The notes beneath the pieces were generated by a model. It made no database searches, was not told the origin of the DNA, and saw only the letters and a list, made by a program, of their open reading frames with translations. A stretch of DNA of 64,000 bases from Paramacrobiotus metropolitanus (Eukaryota > Tardigrada > Eutardigrada > Parachela > Macrobiotidae). The DNA lies in assembly GCF_019649055.1 (NCBI RefSeq), contig NW_026570235.1, forward strand, positions 1,550,001 to 1,614,000, in the 5' to 3' direction. The position numbers were made by a program, and so were the translations under genes. This document shows positions 25,625-38,382 of the stretch, piece by piece (positions within the stretch are counted from its first letter, which is position 1; each line of letters opens with the position of its first letter).

Positions 25625-28600
25625 CAGCACAACGTCGAAACTAGAATTTATTGAACGCTGGGGGTTAAGCCCCGTTTCGCATGTGACCCCAGCGTTTCGT
25701 CCCAATCAGCAAAGATCGTTCAAAAGGGCGCAGAGTGTACGTGTAACGGGTAGTCACGCGAATACCGCCAGAGATCGGCATAATCATTCAACAACTGCCT
25801 CAGCCAACAGCGGACACAACAGCAGCTTCTTACCAGTGCTGCAGCAGTCGAACACAGTATCCCGCTCCAGTGAGAATAAATTAAGTCCAACTGGAAATTG
25901 TATTGCCATCAGTGGTTTATCCAATGAGCCGAGTGGCTCACTGTCAGTCCACATTAGCCGAGAGTGTCTAAGTCCAGTTGGGCAGACCGGCAGCGTCTCC
26001 ACGACATCCTTATCCGGCAGTACCGCCGTACTACGAGCATCCGGTTCAGCCGCGGCTGAGGCCCGGGGCTTGACTGCGGGCGCGGCCAACAAGCAAGTGT
26101 TATCGCGCTCCGTCTCACACTGTCCGCGCGGCAGTGGGGAGAGTGGTGGTGCGGATTTATATTTTGACTTTACTGGACGCTCCGCTAGCAGTTGCTCTGA
26201 TGATAACAAGATGGAGGTGGCCATGGCCGGTCTGGAGGGCGCCGGCGGTCCGGGCTTCGGACCGCCCGGTGGTCTGGGCCCGATGACCAGTCGCTATTTA
26301 GCCCGTATGGCACCAGCCGCTCTATTGCAAGCTTCTTCCAGATTCAACTCCGCCGCGGCGGCCCATAAAGCGGCCAATGCCGCCGACAATTCACCGCAGG
26401 ATCTCTTCGGGGACAGTGTTAATGCTGTCAATACCGCGGGTCTGGATCTGGAGACCGGGCGCTACTTTGCCAATGCCACCTGCACCACCACGCCCGACCA
26501 GCGGATTGTGGTGAATGTCAGTGGATTGAAATTTGAAACTCAATTAAAAACGCTCAGCAAATATCCCGATACACTCCTTGGGAATCCTTTGAAGCGCATG
26601 CGCTACTTCGATCCACTGCGGAATGAGTACTTCTTTGACCGCAACCGGAATTGCTTTGACGGTAAGGAAAATGTCGTAATGCTTTTTTTTAGAAAAATCC
26701 AGTATGGTTTCAAAAAAATAATTCGAGTTTAAATACCGTAAGTTATATATGGCTGTCAGCTGACGACGGCAGCGACAGGATCGAGGATATATGCCAGTAT
26801 TTTTATGATCAGCTCACAGTCAACACAAACTCTGCTAAATGATTAATTGGTGCACGCAAGGGGATCGTATACTCTATTATTAAGACGAATTTCTACGGGA
26901 TAAACAGTGCGTAACTTCATAAAACCATTATCGGGCCAATAGCTTCCTGTCCATGCGTTATTTATTGCCGTTTGAATTCCAACCAAATATCAATAGAAGC
27001 GAATATAAAATTTCGATAAACGTTTACAACGTGCTCATCATTTAAATATTACGCTGCATGACTGAGCTGCATTACGCCGACCAGTGTACAATATATATGC
27101 ACTGCTTATTGTCTTACAATTTACATATTCATTTTTATTTTTTGTGTTATTTTTTTACCAGGGATGTAAATGATTGGTCTTGTAAGGGTCATACTAGACA
27201 ATCACTTGAGGCGGTATGAATCCAGTTTCATAGAAGGGAGCAAACCGATCGAAAACCAGGGAATTGTTCAATGAAGACTATTGATTACAAATACAATGCC
27301 CGTCCGCAGACGTTTCCAGATCGGTCAGCCAAGCGCAACATTTAGTTAAGCGTATGATATGGAATTAAAATGATTATCTCCCAACAAGGCACGAATACGA
27401 ATCAGCAAACAGAAAAAACCCAAATTAAATCTGTTTGTTCGGTGACCGGGCTGAAAGGTTTATTATGGACACAGTCTGTCACATTTTCAGTTTGCCGACA
27501 AGGTTTCTTTATTCGCTCATTTGCAGTCTAAATTCGCCTGCACAATGCACACTGCTTACTATTTAGCATAGCATCGCTAACCATTTATATGATCAATTAA
27601 GTGATAGTAAATTTATTATTAGCCATAAGCATGCATTTACAATAATTCTTGCAGTCAATTATATGTCAATTAAGCGTTTGGCACATGCACTCGTATCTAT
27701 CTGTATGCATAAAACTGCCATGCAACTTAAAAATTTTGCACCAGCATGCGCACTGTGTCGACATGTTCCCAGTGACGTCGGTGGCGGTATTCACAAGAGC
27801 CCCAAGATCCCATGTAGGATAAGCATTTTTCATAACACGCGCCACAATACTTCAATCTGTTTCGATTGATTAAATTATTGAACGAGAATTCAGCCGAATT
27901 GTGAGTGGCATGTTTCTTCGTTTTCCTTTTGATGGCGCTGTATGGTTACATGTACAGAGGGATTACAAGTGCTTTACAGGGTTGGTTTTTACCATCCCCA
28001 TCGTTACAGTAGTATATAGCGTACGTAGGCGGCATAGTCACCTCAGTTAAAAAAACAAAAATGAGCTGGCCAAGCTTATTGCAGATAAATCCGTTAATTT
28101 TCTTGATATTAGAATAGTATTTTACGGAAAACTGAAAGGAGTATGTATAAAGCTATCGATACATGAGCCATAAGGAAACCTTAGCTTCTGGTAAAAGTGA
28201 ACTGATATAATCATATAGTTCATTCACTTGATTTCTTTGCGAGTTAGATATTCATTAAAATCGTTGTCGTACACATTGGACATATAAGGAAGATTACGGC
28301 CGAATCGATATATAACAAAATGATTTCTTTGCCAGTGACGTAGTTTTGTTGGCAAACGTAAAATTAATGCGTGCAAGAAATTGGCTGAATAATGCAAATA
28401 GCGATCTCTAATGTCGCCGCAATGTTTATGCGGTGCATACGCATGTGTGTGTGAGACGCTGTGTACGGCTGTCTTGTGTAATTGAAACTGTATTTGCAGC
28501 CATATTGTATTATTACCAAAGCGGAGGTCGCCTACGCCGTCCCGTCAACGTTCCCTTAGATGTATTTGCTGAAGAACTCAAATTTTTCGATCTGGGTGAT

Positions 28601-31600
28601 GAGGTAAGTCAGATCGAGTGAAGGGGCTCAGGGAGCGCACGCAGATGGTGCTGTGTTTGAGCTGAGCACTTGACACTTCCGGCTGCTTAGTGCACTACGC
28701 CGGCATACGGCGTATATTTCCATGCACAGCAACAACTTGTGTATATCTGGTGTGTGCATCATGCTCTATGCTTACCTGTCCTTACTTTTATCGATCTACA
28801 GGCTCTAAATAAATTCCGTGAGGATGAAGGATTCGTTAAAGAGGAAGAGCGCATACTGCCCTCCAATGAATTACAAAAGAAGATTTGGCTTCTCTTTGAA
28901 GTACCAGAAAGTTCCAAATGGGCCAAGGCCATCGCATCGATAAGCGTTATTGTCATAATGCTCTCGATTATCACCTTCTGTCTGGAGACACTTCCTCAAT
29001 TTAAACATTACCGCATAACCGAAGGGCCCAATGGAACAAAAATTGAGGAAGACCAGATTGCAAATTTTTCCGAGCCGTTTTTTGTGATAGAAACTGCCTG
29101 TAAGGAAAACTGTGCAGAGTAGTTATTGATTATTATACATCGATTATATATAGGCTGTTTATTAATTTATTTAGCAATTATACGCAGTGTATTGATTTAT
29201 TTACTGCTAGAAAATCACATATAATGCATTGTCATTGCCATGTTTATGACGCTTAATTCTAGCATCCGGTATTATCATTTGCAGGTGTTATCTGGTTTTG
29301 TTTCGAGCTTTTAGTCCGATTTGCATCCTGCCCACAGAAGAGGGTATTTTTCCTCACCGTCATGAACATTATCGATCTGGTAGGTAATTTGAAATTTAAA
29401 TCAAGAGAGAAGCCCCGACGCTCTCACGCACTTTGGCAGCTAAAACTCTAAGAGCCGCTCTTCTCTAGCGCGGCCCATCGCAGATGTCTTGTTAGAACGT
29501 ACAGAAACGGTTATAATTAGGCATAAGATAAAGGTTGATGTAGCAGTGGCGCGCGCGCGTTCGACTGCTGCTGCGTGGCCTGGGCTGAGTCTTCAAAAAA
29601 TATCCCTCAACCGAACCGTCTGTTTTCCTTTAAACGCCAGCAATTTGTTCGCCTGTGCAAATGTTGCCGTGGCTAGGGAAGTGCGTAATGTAATCTGCCT
29701 TCTTGTAAAGATAGCAAATATGCTAAGAATGTGCCACGACTATTAAAGGTCAACGCTTAACAAATTTCCGCTGGGTCATGTGCTCACGGTGCGATCCCTT
29801 TAGCCATGTGTAATATTGAATTTACTATTTTTAACCAATTACCATATGCGTACTATAAAATATTTTCGGCTTTCTTTGAAATAATATAATAGTATTGCAC
29901 TCGCATTTAATTTTGAGTAACACTGAAACGCTCTGTGTTTCTTAATTGTTAGATGTCTCAGTCTGATTCGTAAATGGATCCCGGTGTCCAGTGCAGCGCA
30001 AGCATAAAAATTCCTTTATGAGGTTACAGATTTATTGTTCCTAAATTTTTGATTCGCTCGAATTTTACCGGAAAAGTGTTAAGGTGCATTTCTGCAAGTT
30101 TTCTTGCGTTTATCTATTATGAATATTGTGTTCCCATTTTGGTTGCATGGGTTTACGTTTAAGTTTATTATATATCGATCATTATTGAGTGCAGCCAGAA
30201 AAAATTTTGTGTGTCAAACAATCCCTTTAATGCGCTTAACTTGGATAATGCGGGTTTGCGTTGTACTAGTTATTTGGACTAAAAATTTCGAGCTATAGTT
30301 CAGCTGGCAGGCTCACGCACGGCGTTTTTTTGGCAGAAAAACTCGATTGTGTCAACATGCATGTAGCGCAGTCAAATACGATTATAGTCCTGATTGTTAC
30401 CAATGACGTCACCAAGTGTGTTATTGTTCATAGATGGCCATCATCCCGTATTTCGTTACACTGGGGACAACTCTAGCGGCGGAAGGTCAAACCGAACAAA
30501 AACAACAAAATCAAGCCATGTCGCTGGCAATACTGCGAGTTATTCGCCTTGTTAGAGTATTTCGGATATTTAAATTGTCGCGCCATTCAAAGGGATTGCA
30601 GATCCTGGGCCGCACATTACGCGCATCTATGCGCGAACTGGGATTGCTCATATTTTTCTTGCTTATTGGTGTTGTGCTGTTCAGCAGTGCGGTGTATTTT
30701 GCCGAAGCGGATAATAAAGAATCTGACTTCAAAAGCATTCCGGATGCGTTTTGGTGGGCAGGTGAGTTTGTACTGTTCATTGTCAGCACGGCACTTTCCG
30801 GTTAGCGAATCATTCTGTAAAGGTTACTGGATATTTACGACTACAAAATAGAAAATCATTATGGGCAATGTAATCGGAAGCGATGTGACCTTCATCTGGC
30901 ACTTTGCTGCTTGCACATTTATACAATTACGCTGTTAGTAAATTATTTCTAGGTGTAAATATAATTTACAATTGCATATAAAGTTTTGAGTTATACTACA
31001 TAGGCTGCTTTACTCTTATAAATTTATACATACAATGACATATCCTTATTTCTTTTGCGCATAGTTTAAAATGTTACTTTAATTTAATTACCTAAATACG
31101 TAATGACTCAAGCGTTTTAAACTGTTTTCCTTTCAGTGGTGACAATGACAACTGTCGGCTACGGTGATATGCGACCAGTTGGATTTTTTGGGAAAATTGT
31201 CGGATCTCTTTGCGCTATCAGCGGTGTCCTTACCATTGCGCTGCCTGTTCCCGTTATTGTTTCCAATTTCAACTATTTCTATCACAGTAAGCCTGCGGAT
31301 ATCAGTAAATTTAGCAGTTTTATATCGTAGAAACTGGCATTTACGGATTGTACAAAAGCAACGACGTAGATCAGTATATAAATAGTCCCTTTTACCGAAG
31401 CGTAGGCTAACACGGCAGTAACTGACGAAGACAGCTTTACGTGTGATAACGTCATCCTATAAATTGCTAACGAGTTTTTGCATCGAATGAATCAGAATGC
31501 GGAAAACAACAATTGCCTACTGTGTACGCTCGTGCATTCATACTTTTATTTTTGGTTGACATTCTTGACTATGTAAAATGTGTGTTGACAAAACAGTAAC

Positions 31601-33409
31601 GTAATGCGGGGAGGATGCGTATATCGACAGCATTACCCGAATTTTATGGATTAGGCTATGATTGCAGTTGAAAGATTAATATTAACGGAACATGAACCAT
31701 TTTATGCATAACTTCACTGCGGTATAATGTATGCCAGCGACGCGTGATTTACGTGATGAGCGTAATGACAAGTATGTGCAAATGTGATTTTTGCCGGCTC
31801 CTAATGAGGCGGATCAGGGGATTGGTTAAAATATGTTAATAATCCCATAAGACGATGTGACATGATGTTTACGCATACATAGTGCGGAGTAGATACATAC
31901 ACAGGATCAGTTAACGTTCACCGAACAAAATCCTTGGGCACACAGGAAAGCACGCCGGAAGTTTAATGTTGTTTTAACCCTAAAATAATACCATCATCGC
32001 GGTTCATTAGTCGGCAGCAAATTTTACTGAAATGTCCACGCATGTCAGAATTTTTCTCCATTCCGAAATGCTGTCGCGGAGAACATGGACTACCCCTAGT
32101 GCAAGTATTCCGACACGGGCAAATGTGGGCAACTTATGCCGCATGCATAGTGCAGTAAACGCAGCCGATTTAATGTGATATTACTGCCATTTGCTGCTCC
32201 GACTGTGTTAGTGCCATGCGCGCGCGGGCACAGAACCGTGACCAAGAATGACGGATGACGTTTGTTTTTCCTTCTCCCTGGGTTTTCGCTCATGTCGGCT
32301 CCGTAGCCATCATTACAGGGATTGAATTAACTGTCGTTATTCTAAAGAGTCAACAACTTAGCCATCGGCATGCAACGTTCATACACATACACACGGCACA
32401 TACGCCACTGCCATCGCATTAGCCGGTAGCCATTGTAACCGAATGGAGGCGGTCCAGTATTCCCGATATATGGACTCCTACATCCCGGATGTCTTTTCAT
32501 TTTACCAGTGACAGCAGGGGGATACAAATGTTGACGGTGCCGCCGCCGCGCGCTCGCCTTTTAGAGTGAAATTACCGTTTTTTAAGGGGGACAAAACATT
32601 TTGAGTCAACACGAGTTTTGCATAATGAATTGCGTAAATAGTGTACTTTGATTACATCCTGTCGCTATGAGTTACAACTGTGGGCGGATTGCCACGACAC
32701 CACTCGATGCGGGATAAAAATAGTCTTTGCCGGCATACCGGACAATTTAAATTTAGCATGTTAATTCGAAAAAACTACAGAGAAAAACGGTGCAGTAAGA
32801 CAAGCAGCAAAGCTAAGATTTCTTGCATTTAGTTAATCGTTTATCGGTACGTATCGTCACTACTACTTTAAAAATTATTAATGTTTTATATGAAAATTGA
32901 ATAAAACCTAAGATAATTTTTTTATCATTGAATATCAGTAATATTATTGCATCATTTATATCATACATACAAAGTATTAAGATGCAGTCTGTCATGGTGC
33001 ACACTTTTTGCCGTGTATTTTTCCTATATATCTGTACTGTAGCTATTCTATTTACCGTTAGTTAAGTTCACTAATTTTATATGCACAGCACATGTTCTTT
33101 AATTATCGTATTTATCATGCAGCAGAAGTTATAATGGTGCGACTTAATCGCTTAATTACACTTGTTATTGCAGGAGATACCGATCAAGAGCAAATGCAGT
33201 TTATATTCGAAGATGCACCCAAAGCGGAAGCCGAAGAAGCGGAAGCCAATGCGGCTAAAGAAGACATCACGCAGCTGACAGATACCGGTGATCGGGATGC
33301 AGATAACTGTGATATTAACGACGAAGAGAATTGCGGCATAAGAAAGCCTCTCTTTCGCAATTCAACCCAGCTTCTTCCCGATCGGGAGAATGCTGAAACG
33401 GACGTGTAG
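25625..33409 (+). CDS. Shaker-type (Kv1) voltage-gated potassium channel
   Basis: Seven exons join in phase: 25625-26661, 28500-28603, 28802-29099, 29285-29379, 30434-30761, 31137-31286 and 33174-33409. The first exon gives a long Ser/Ala/Gly-rich cytoplasmic N-terminus, then the T1 tetramerisation domain ([55 protein letters not shown]). S1 follows [18 protein letters not shown]2 is [12 protein letters not shown] and S3 NIIDLMAIIPYF. S4 is the intact Arg array [19 protein letters not shown]. The pore has TTVGYGD and S6 the [14 protein letters not shown] hinge. The last exon is acidic and ends ETDV-stop, a PDZ ligand as in Drosophila Shaker. The large introns (1.84, 1.05 and 1.89 kb) are empty of recognisable genes. 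If exon 18511-18764 is joined the protein has about 833 residues. A poly(A) signal AATAAA is at 33666. Confidence 0.95.
26662..33173 (+). other. Large introns of the Shaker gene
   Basis: The introns exceeding 300 bp are 26662-28499, 29380-30433, 30762-31136 and 31287-33173. I saw no nested gene, alternative exon with a channel-like product or clear transposon in them. They are AT-rich with scattered short open frames. Confidence 0.5.
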
Positions 33410-35021
33410 AGAGAACGTTGTACTGGACGTGATCATCCTTCCTCAAGGATAGCAATTCAACTGATCTTGTCACTGCAAAATACAAAATGCAAAAATATGC
33501 ACGTTGAATTAGCCTTTGCAACAGTTGCGATTTTGGACAGCGAGCGTGATGGGTATTTTGATTTATAAAAATAAGTTCCTAATTTATGTCCCGGTCCCGC
33601 AGTGTACTATTTGGCGAAAATGGAAAGAATCAAATTTTATTACCTGTGAAAATTGTACAAAGTTTAATAAAATTTAACGAACGTCTTGGAAAACCATTGT
33701 CCGTTCACAAAGGTATGCTACTTAATTATTCCACCGAAAAATGCCGTTGTATTTTATGCGCATCCCTAAGTAATCACAATTACGTTTTCTCTTTTGCCAA
33801 ACCCTGTTGAATCATTTCCACAGGGCCACTTTATGATGCTGACCTACCCTAGCGCATGCAGGAACGCATACCGATGTAAGAAGCCAGTCTATGTATTGCA
33901 CGACCATTAATACAAGTGCGTCACTGTGCGTGCAATACTTATCGTTAAAATTAAGCTAATGGTATGTTTTAATTGTAAATGTGTAAATACATAAGCCATC
34001 AAAGCAGTACAATCGGTACCTATTCTAATTAATTTCTTCTTTTAAACCGTTCATGCAGTCTAGTTTAATGAAGAGCAGGGGCGGAATAACTGTGGGTAAT
34101 CTGCTGTACAAGCGCAATAATAAATTGATATAAAACCTGAAAAAACAAAATTAACACTAGTACGTAATCGGAATTAATACTAGTATGTAATGATTGATCA
34201 ACGTAAGAACGAATCGTAAAATTCAAATTACAGAAAAAAACTTAATAGTTTGGTTAAAACTTGTCATCAATATCGCCAATACGAATAAGTGTGTGCAGCT
34301 TACGTATTATAACCGGCAAACACAGCATATTAAATCGTGGTATAATGAAATACACATTTTTGCTTAAATCGCTATATAGTACAATACTGTAATTTAATAC
34401 CTATTGTTAGACAAAAGATCCTCAATTTTGTAATGAACTTTTTTAAACGATGATTTCAATAATGCGTATAAGAATTAAGAAAGTAGGTAAATGTTAACAG
34501 TTCTATACTTACCATTAATTTAAAACGGTAGGGTGATTTATAGTGACACAATACAGCTCAGCCACTGTACTACCACGGTGGTACTAAGTACTCGTCTACG
34601 AAGCACACTTCTATACGAGCATCGTATTGCACTTGCGAGCTGCGAGTGTGTACACGCTGCGACACCACAGCATGTTTGTCCAGTCTGGTTTACAAATGGG
34701 CAGCTCAACAAGTGGTGCTGTCATAAAGTTCGAAAGCTGCAGCAGATTTGTGATCTCACTTCGAATCTGAGATCCGATGTTCCTCTCGAGCGTTGTTTAA
34801 TTAGCAAAACATATGAAGATACAAAATTATTTTAGTTTCATTGTTTTACCTTGTGGAATCTGCTGAAGGTAAGAGTCTAGCTGCTTGCAGTGATTTATAC
34901 GAGAGAGAGCTCACCTTGATCCAGACAGCATTTTTCCGGTTTTCTTGTCACATTTTCGTTTTCCAAAACTCCGCTGCACTTCCAAACGTTTATAGGTTGT
35001 TTTCCCTTTTGGTTGTTGAAA
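33410..35021. other. Intergenic between Shaker and testican-like gene
   Basis: The Shaker 3' untranslated region probably ends near AATAAA at 33666-33671; another AATAAA lies at 34119. The rest is AT-rich and has no recognisable coding exon. An open frame at 34533-34835 lacks any identifiable domain and is not called. Confidence 0.45.
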
Positions 35022-36785
35022 ATGCGAATCTTCGCAATCTTGTTGGTGGGACTGGGACTGACGGAAGCGCGCGACAAAGATAAAGGTGTTGGCAACAAGG
35101 TACGCTGGTCAAAGTTCGACGTATGTGCTTATCTGTAGAGTGTAGACTGTTCTTATGTTGGCCATATGCTGATGGCTAGTTTAAAATCTGATTCATATGA
35201 ATGGTATGATAAAACTTGAAGACGTTTAGACTGATAAAAAACTTCCAAAGCTCGCCATAATAATAGCAGATATTTGGAGAAAATGTCAATTTCATGTTAC
35301 ATTGTTACATCTGCATCATGGATCGCATGATTCATTCGATGAGAATGCGACGTTTTTCGGTATGCATCAGTGCATAACAAAATATTTATATTTCTGCAAA
35401 CTCGGTGTTTGGACAGGATGCTGTGGATTATGCAAAACGTTCGGCCATCTCCATTTATCACCACGACGAAATTGCTCAAAGTAAGTTATGCGAATTATTT
35501 GCTAGACAAGAATTATTGCATGTTACTCATATAATTTATTGTTAAATACAGTATTCGGCATTTCCATTGCATTTGCCGCGGAACAACGCTGGCTATGCGA
35601 ACTCTTCCGTGTTTTGTGTTATGTAATTGTAATCGTTGTAATTCAATTAAGGCCTTGTCCCGAATTCGAAGCGAATCTCGTTGCGATACAGCAACTCCAC
35701 CTCGCGAGGCTTAACGTTACGTACTCATCCGAGTGTCGGCTACAGTATAAGAATTGTGTGGACAAGACTGACGTTAAAGTGGTATGTCAAGGACGTTGCC
35801 CATGCAAATCCACAGGTAAAATAAACATTGGATTTATTTTCTTTATATCCTGGCAGTGTGTATCGTCTGTTCGTTCCAGATTTCAATGATGCCGTCGGTC
35901 ACGTTACTATGCCGGCACCCGAGCCGCTGAAAAAGACGGAGATGAGGAACGAGGGTTGGTTGGATGATCCCAGTGGTGGACGAGAAAACGATATCAACGT
36001 TCATAAACCAGCTAAGACAAAGTTGTCCAGCAGCGTCTGCTCCAAAAAAGAAATGAAGGAACTGCGTTTTCGATTAAACGAGTGGTTTTATACAGTGTTC
36101 CGGCAAAAAGTCGAAGAAGGTTTGGAGATGCAATCCTTCAAACGGCAGTCAAACAATGATGTGATCTAATTATGCAGCGGTTTATTAAAGCCAGTTACCT
36201 TTGTAGGAAGCCCTGAAGATTTCGTACAAAATCCAGTTTGTCAAAATGGACCGCATCATGCCGTTCTGAGCTGGATTTTTCTTTATTTCGATGATAATAA
36301 GGTACGCATGTGTTTGGCGTTGTTGGTTTTAATTGCGATAGAACAGAAGTAGGTATGTGGGAGAAACTTAGGTAGCCGCAAGTATAGCAGTTTGTAGCTG
36401 CAACCTTGCTGGTACATCTGTAGTGATATTTTTGCTCATCATCTGTTGACAATTTTCGTATAAGCCAGGATTGAAATGCTAGAGCATATTTATTCTTTAT
36501 AGGTAAAAAGGTGCCAGATATTGTTGTAGTGTTAAATGATTTTTAAGGGTCAACGAAGTTAAGTCCGGCAGTTTAAGGAACGCTATTCACGCGTACGTGT
36601 TGCAGGACAACAGCTTGAGCCTGCGAGAATTGTTTGACCTGGAAGCGGACAAATATGAGCGCTGTATAAATCCGCTTTTAGAGTTTTGCGATAAGAACAG
36701 CGATTTGGAAATTTCTGGAGTTGAGTGGTGCCATTGCTTTCAAGGAAAAGGAGGCGCTAAAACTTTGAGCCGTCGGCATTACTGA
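35022..36785 (+). CDS. Testican/SPOCK-like secreted protein without thyroglobulin domain
   Basis: Testicans are extracellular Kazal plus SPARC-EC proteoglycans; the fly homologue Cow carries Wingless. Exons: 35022-35099, 35417-35484, 35652-35815, 35880-36119, 36207-36309 (or -36301) and 36548-36785, about 296 residues. The start encodes a signal peptide (MRIFAILLVGLGLTEA). A Kazal-like module follows: KPCPEF, SSECRLQYKNCVD, VVCQGRCPC. The SPARC-EC-like domain has VCSKKEMKELRFRLNEWFYTVF, then CQNGPHHAVLSWIFLYFDDNK, and the second EF-hand region CINPLLEFCDKNSDLEISGVEWCHCF. It stops about 13 residues after WCHCF, where vertebrate testicans go on to a thyroglobulin-1 domain and glycosaminoglycan sites. 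Two joins are uncertain. The exon 2 donor must be GTTATG, not the stronger GTAAGT, to keep frame. Around EF-hand 1 either a shifted donor at 36310 or an 8-nt microexon is required. Confidence 0.78.
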
Positions 36786-37415
36786 GGCTATGACGCATTG
36801 CTCCCTCTGGACGACACATCATCGGTATCGGTGGATTGGTGAAACAGTCGGATGATACGCTTTGTGCAATACGATAAATTTAGAATGGTTGGGTGACTTG
36901 GGTCCCGTTCTCTTATTTTCTCCAAAGTACAGTAATCTCCACGTTTTTTACTACACGTGCCGTAATCTCTTACTGTGCCAAATTGTTTGCGAATTTCCTC
37001 TTGACAGCATAGCTGCTGCTGATCCGATGATGTAAAATGTAAAAAGTATGCTAATGCTTGGCTTAATGTTGGAATATTGTTTTTATTTGTGTTTATTTGT
37101 TTCTGTAATCAGCAGTCAACTGTGCCTACAAATTGAGCAAAATTATGCCTTGCGTGATTAACAATTTCGGCAAGATAAACGTGAAACTTTGCATCTTTTT
37201 AATTGAAAGCAAATGGCTCATCTGTTGGCTCTGTACACGAAGTTCCGGTCAAAGCAATCCCGCGGGAACACAAATATCCGTACACAGCACACCGAATATG
37301 ATTCAAAATCAAAGTGCGATCGACGAAAAAAATGGCCATGCGCGATTTCGAAAATATTACAGAAATATGCCAATGCAAAGTTAGTAAAATACACACAGTC
37401 CACCCCACTCACGGG
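36786..37415. other. Convergent intergenic region
   Basis: This 0.63-kb stretch holds the 3' ends of the testican-like gene (plus) and NDUFB3 (minus). No other feature is supported. Confidence 0.45.
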
Positions 37416-38382
37416 TTAATGGTGTCCACCGTGTCCATGTCCACCGTGACCATGTCCGTGGTCATCGTGATGACGCGGCGGGACAAGGGGATCCACCCAG
37501 TGTTCAGCATCTGGATGGGCGCTAACGTACCATCGTCGCGCGCCATAACTGACCGCCGCCAAGATAAAGCCAGTAAGCAAGCCTCTTGTCAAAAGACCCC
37601 ATGTTCGACCTTTTGCCGTTCCCCACGCCGGATGCCAGCGCCAAACTTCGTTTCTAGGAATATTCCGGCTAATCATTTCAACGCACACCATTTTCAAAAT
37701 TAGCATTATGGCGGACACTAATTTACCAGGTCATTATCACCTTCATAACTTACACCATGATTCCATTAACAAAAGAATTTCACAAATTATTACCGTGTCA
37801 TCATCAATTATATTAGGATACATAAAGAGAAAATATCCAGTATAGGTAAGTATAACTGATACAATGCAAACAATCACCGAATACAGTTTTGAACCATGAT
37901 TAGTGTCAGTACTGTCGGAAAATTTCAAACAAAACCAGTACAATGATTCCCAACATATTCTAGCTTATTTAGCCTAATGGCATGGCTTTCTTCGTTTCGA
38001 AATCATGCTGTCTGCGACTTGCCAAAGAAGTGAAAATGGATTATACTCGGTGAAATACCAATTCTTAACATAAATTATATTATAAAAATATTCAATGCAA
38101 TCATTTCTTCGACACAGTTTAAACACCGGAAACGCACAAAGGTACAAAAAAGATGAAAATCGCTACGTTACTGAAATTTCATGCTTAATCAAACATGCAG
38201 CGCTTTTCATTGTAACCAGAGGCTGAATCTTTAACTTTAAAAAAATCATTGTCAAAAGCGTACCTGATCCAGGGGTCTTTTAGTCCATGTTTAGCCAATT
38301 TATTATTTAGCTCCACCAGTTCTGGCACTCGCTCCCATTTGTAAATCCGGTAATCCGGCACTTTTGGCATGCCACCCCCCAT
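37416..38382 (-). CDS. NDUFB3: Complex I subunit NDUFB3 (B12)
   Basis: NDUFB3 is a small one-pass accessory subunit of mitochondrial NADH dehydrogenase, in the distal membrane arm. Two minus-strand exons, 38382-38264 and 37653-37416, join in phase 2 to give 118 residues. The first exon carries MPKVPDYRIYKWERVPEL and LNNKLAKHGLKDPWI, matching the PDYRQWKIEGTPL and LAAKGLRDPWGRNEAWR region of the mammalian protein. The second starts NEVWRW and contains one membrane helix, GLLTGFILAAVSYGARRWY. The C-terminus is extremely His/Gly-rich (HHDDHGHGHGGHGHGGHH). In mammals the His-rich stretch is at the N-terminus, with only KKHH at the end. The intron is 610 bp. The gene is divergent from DCTN4, with 636 bp between start codons. 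Confidence 0.9.

Noticed and set aside
25784-26224. 146-codon minus-strand open frame
   Set aside because: It is antisense to the Ser-rich N-terminal exon of the Shaker gene and mirrors that exon's composition.
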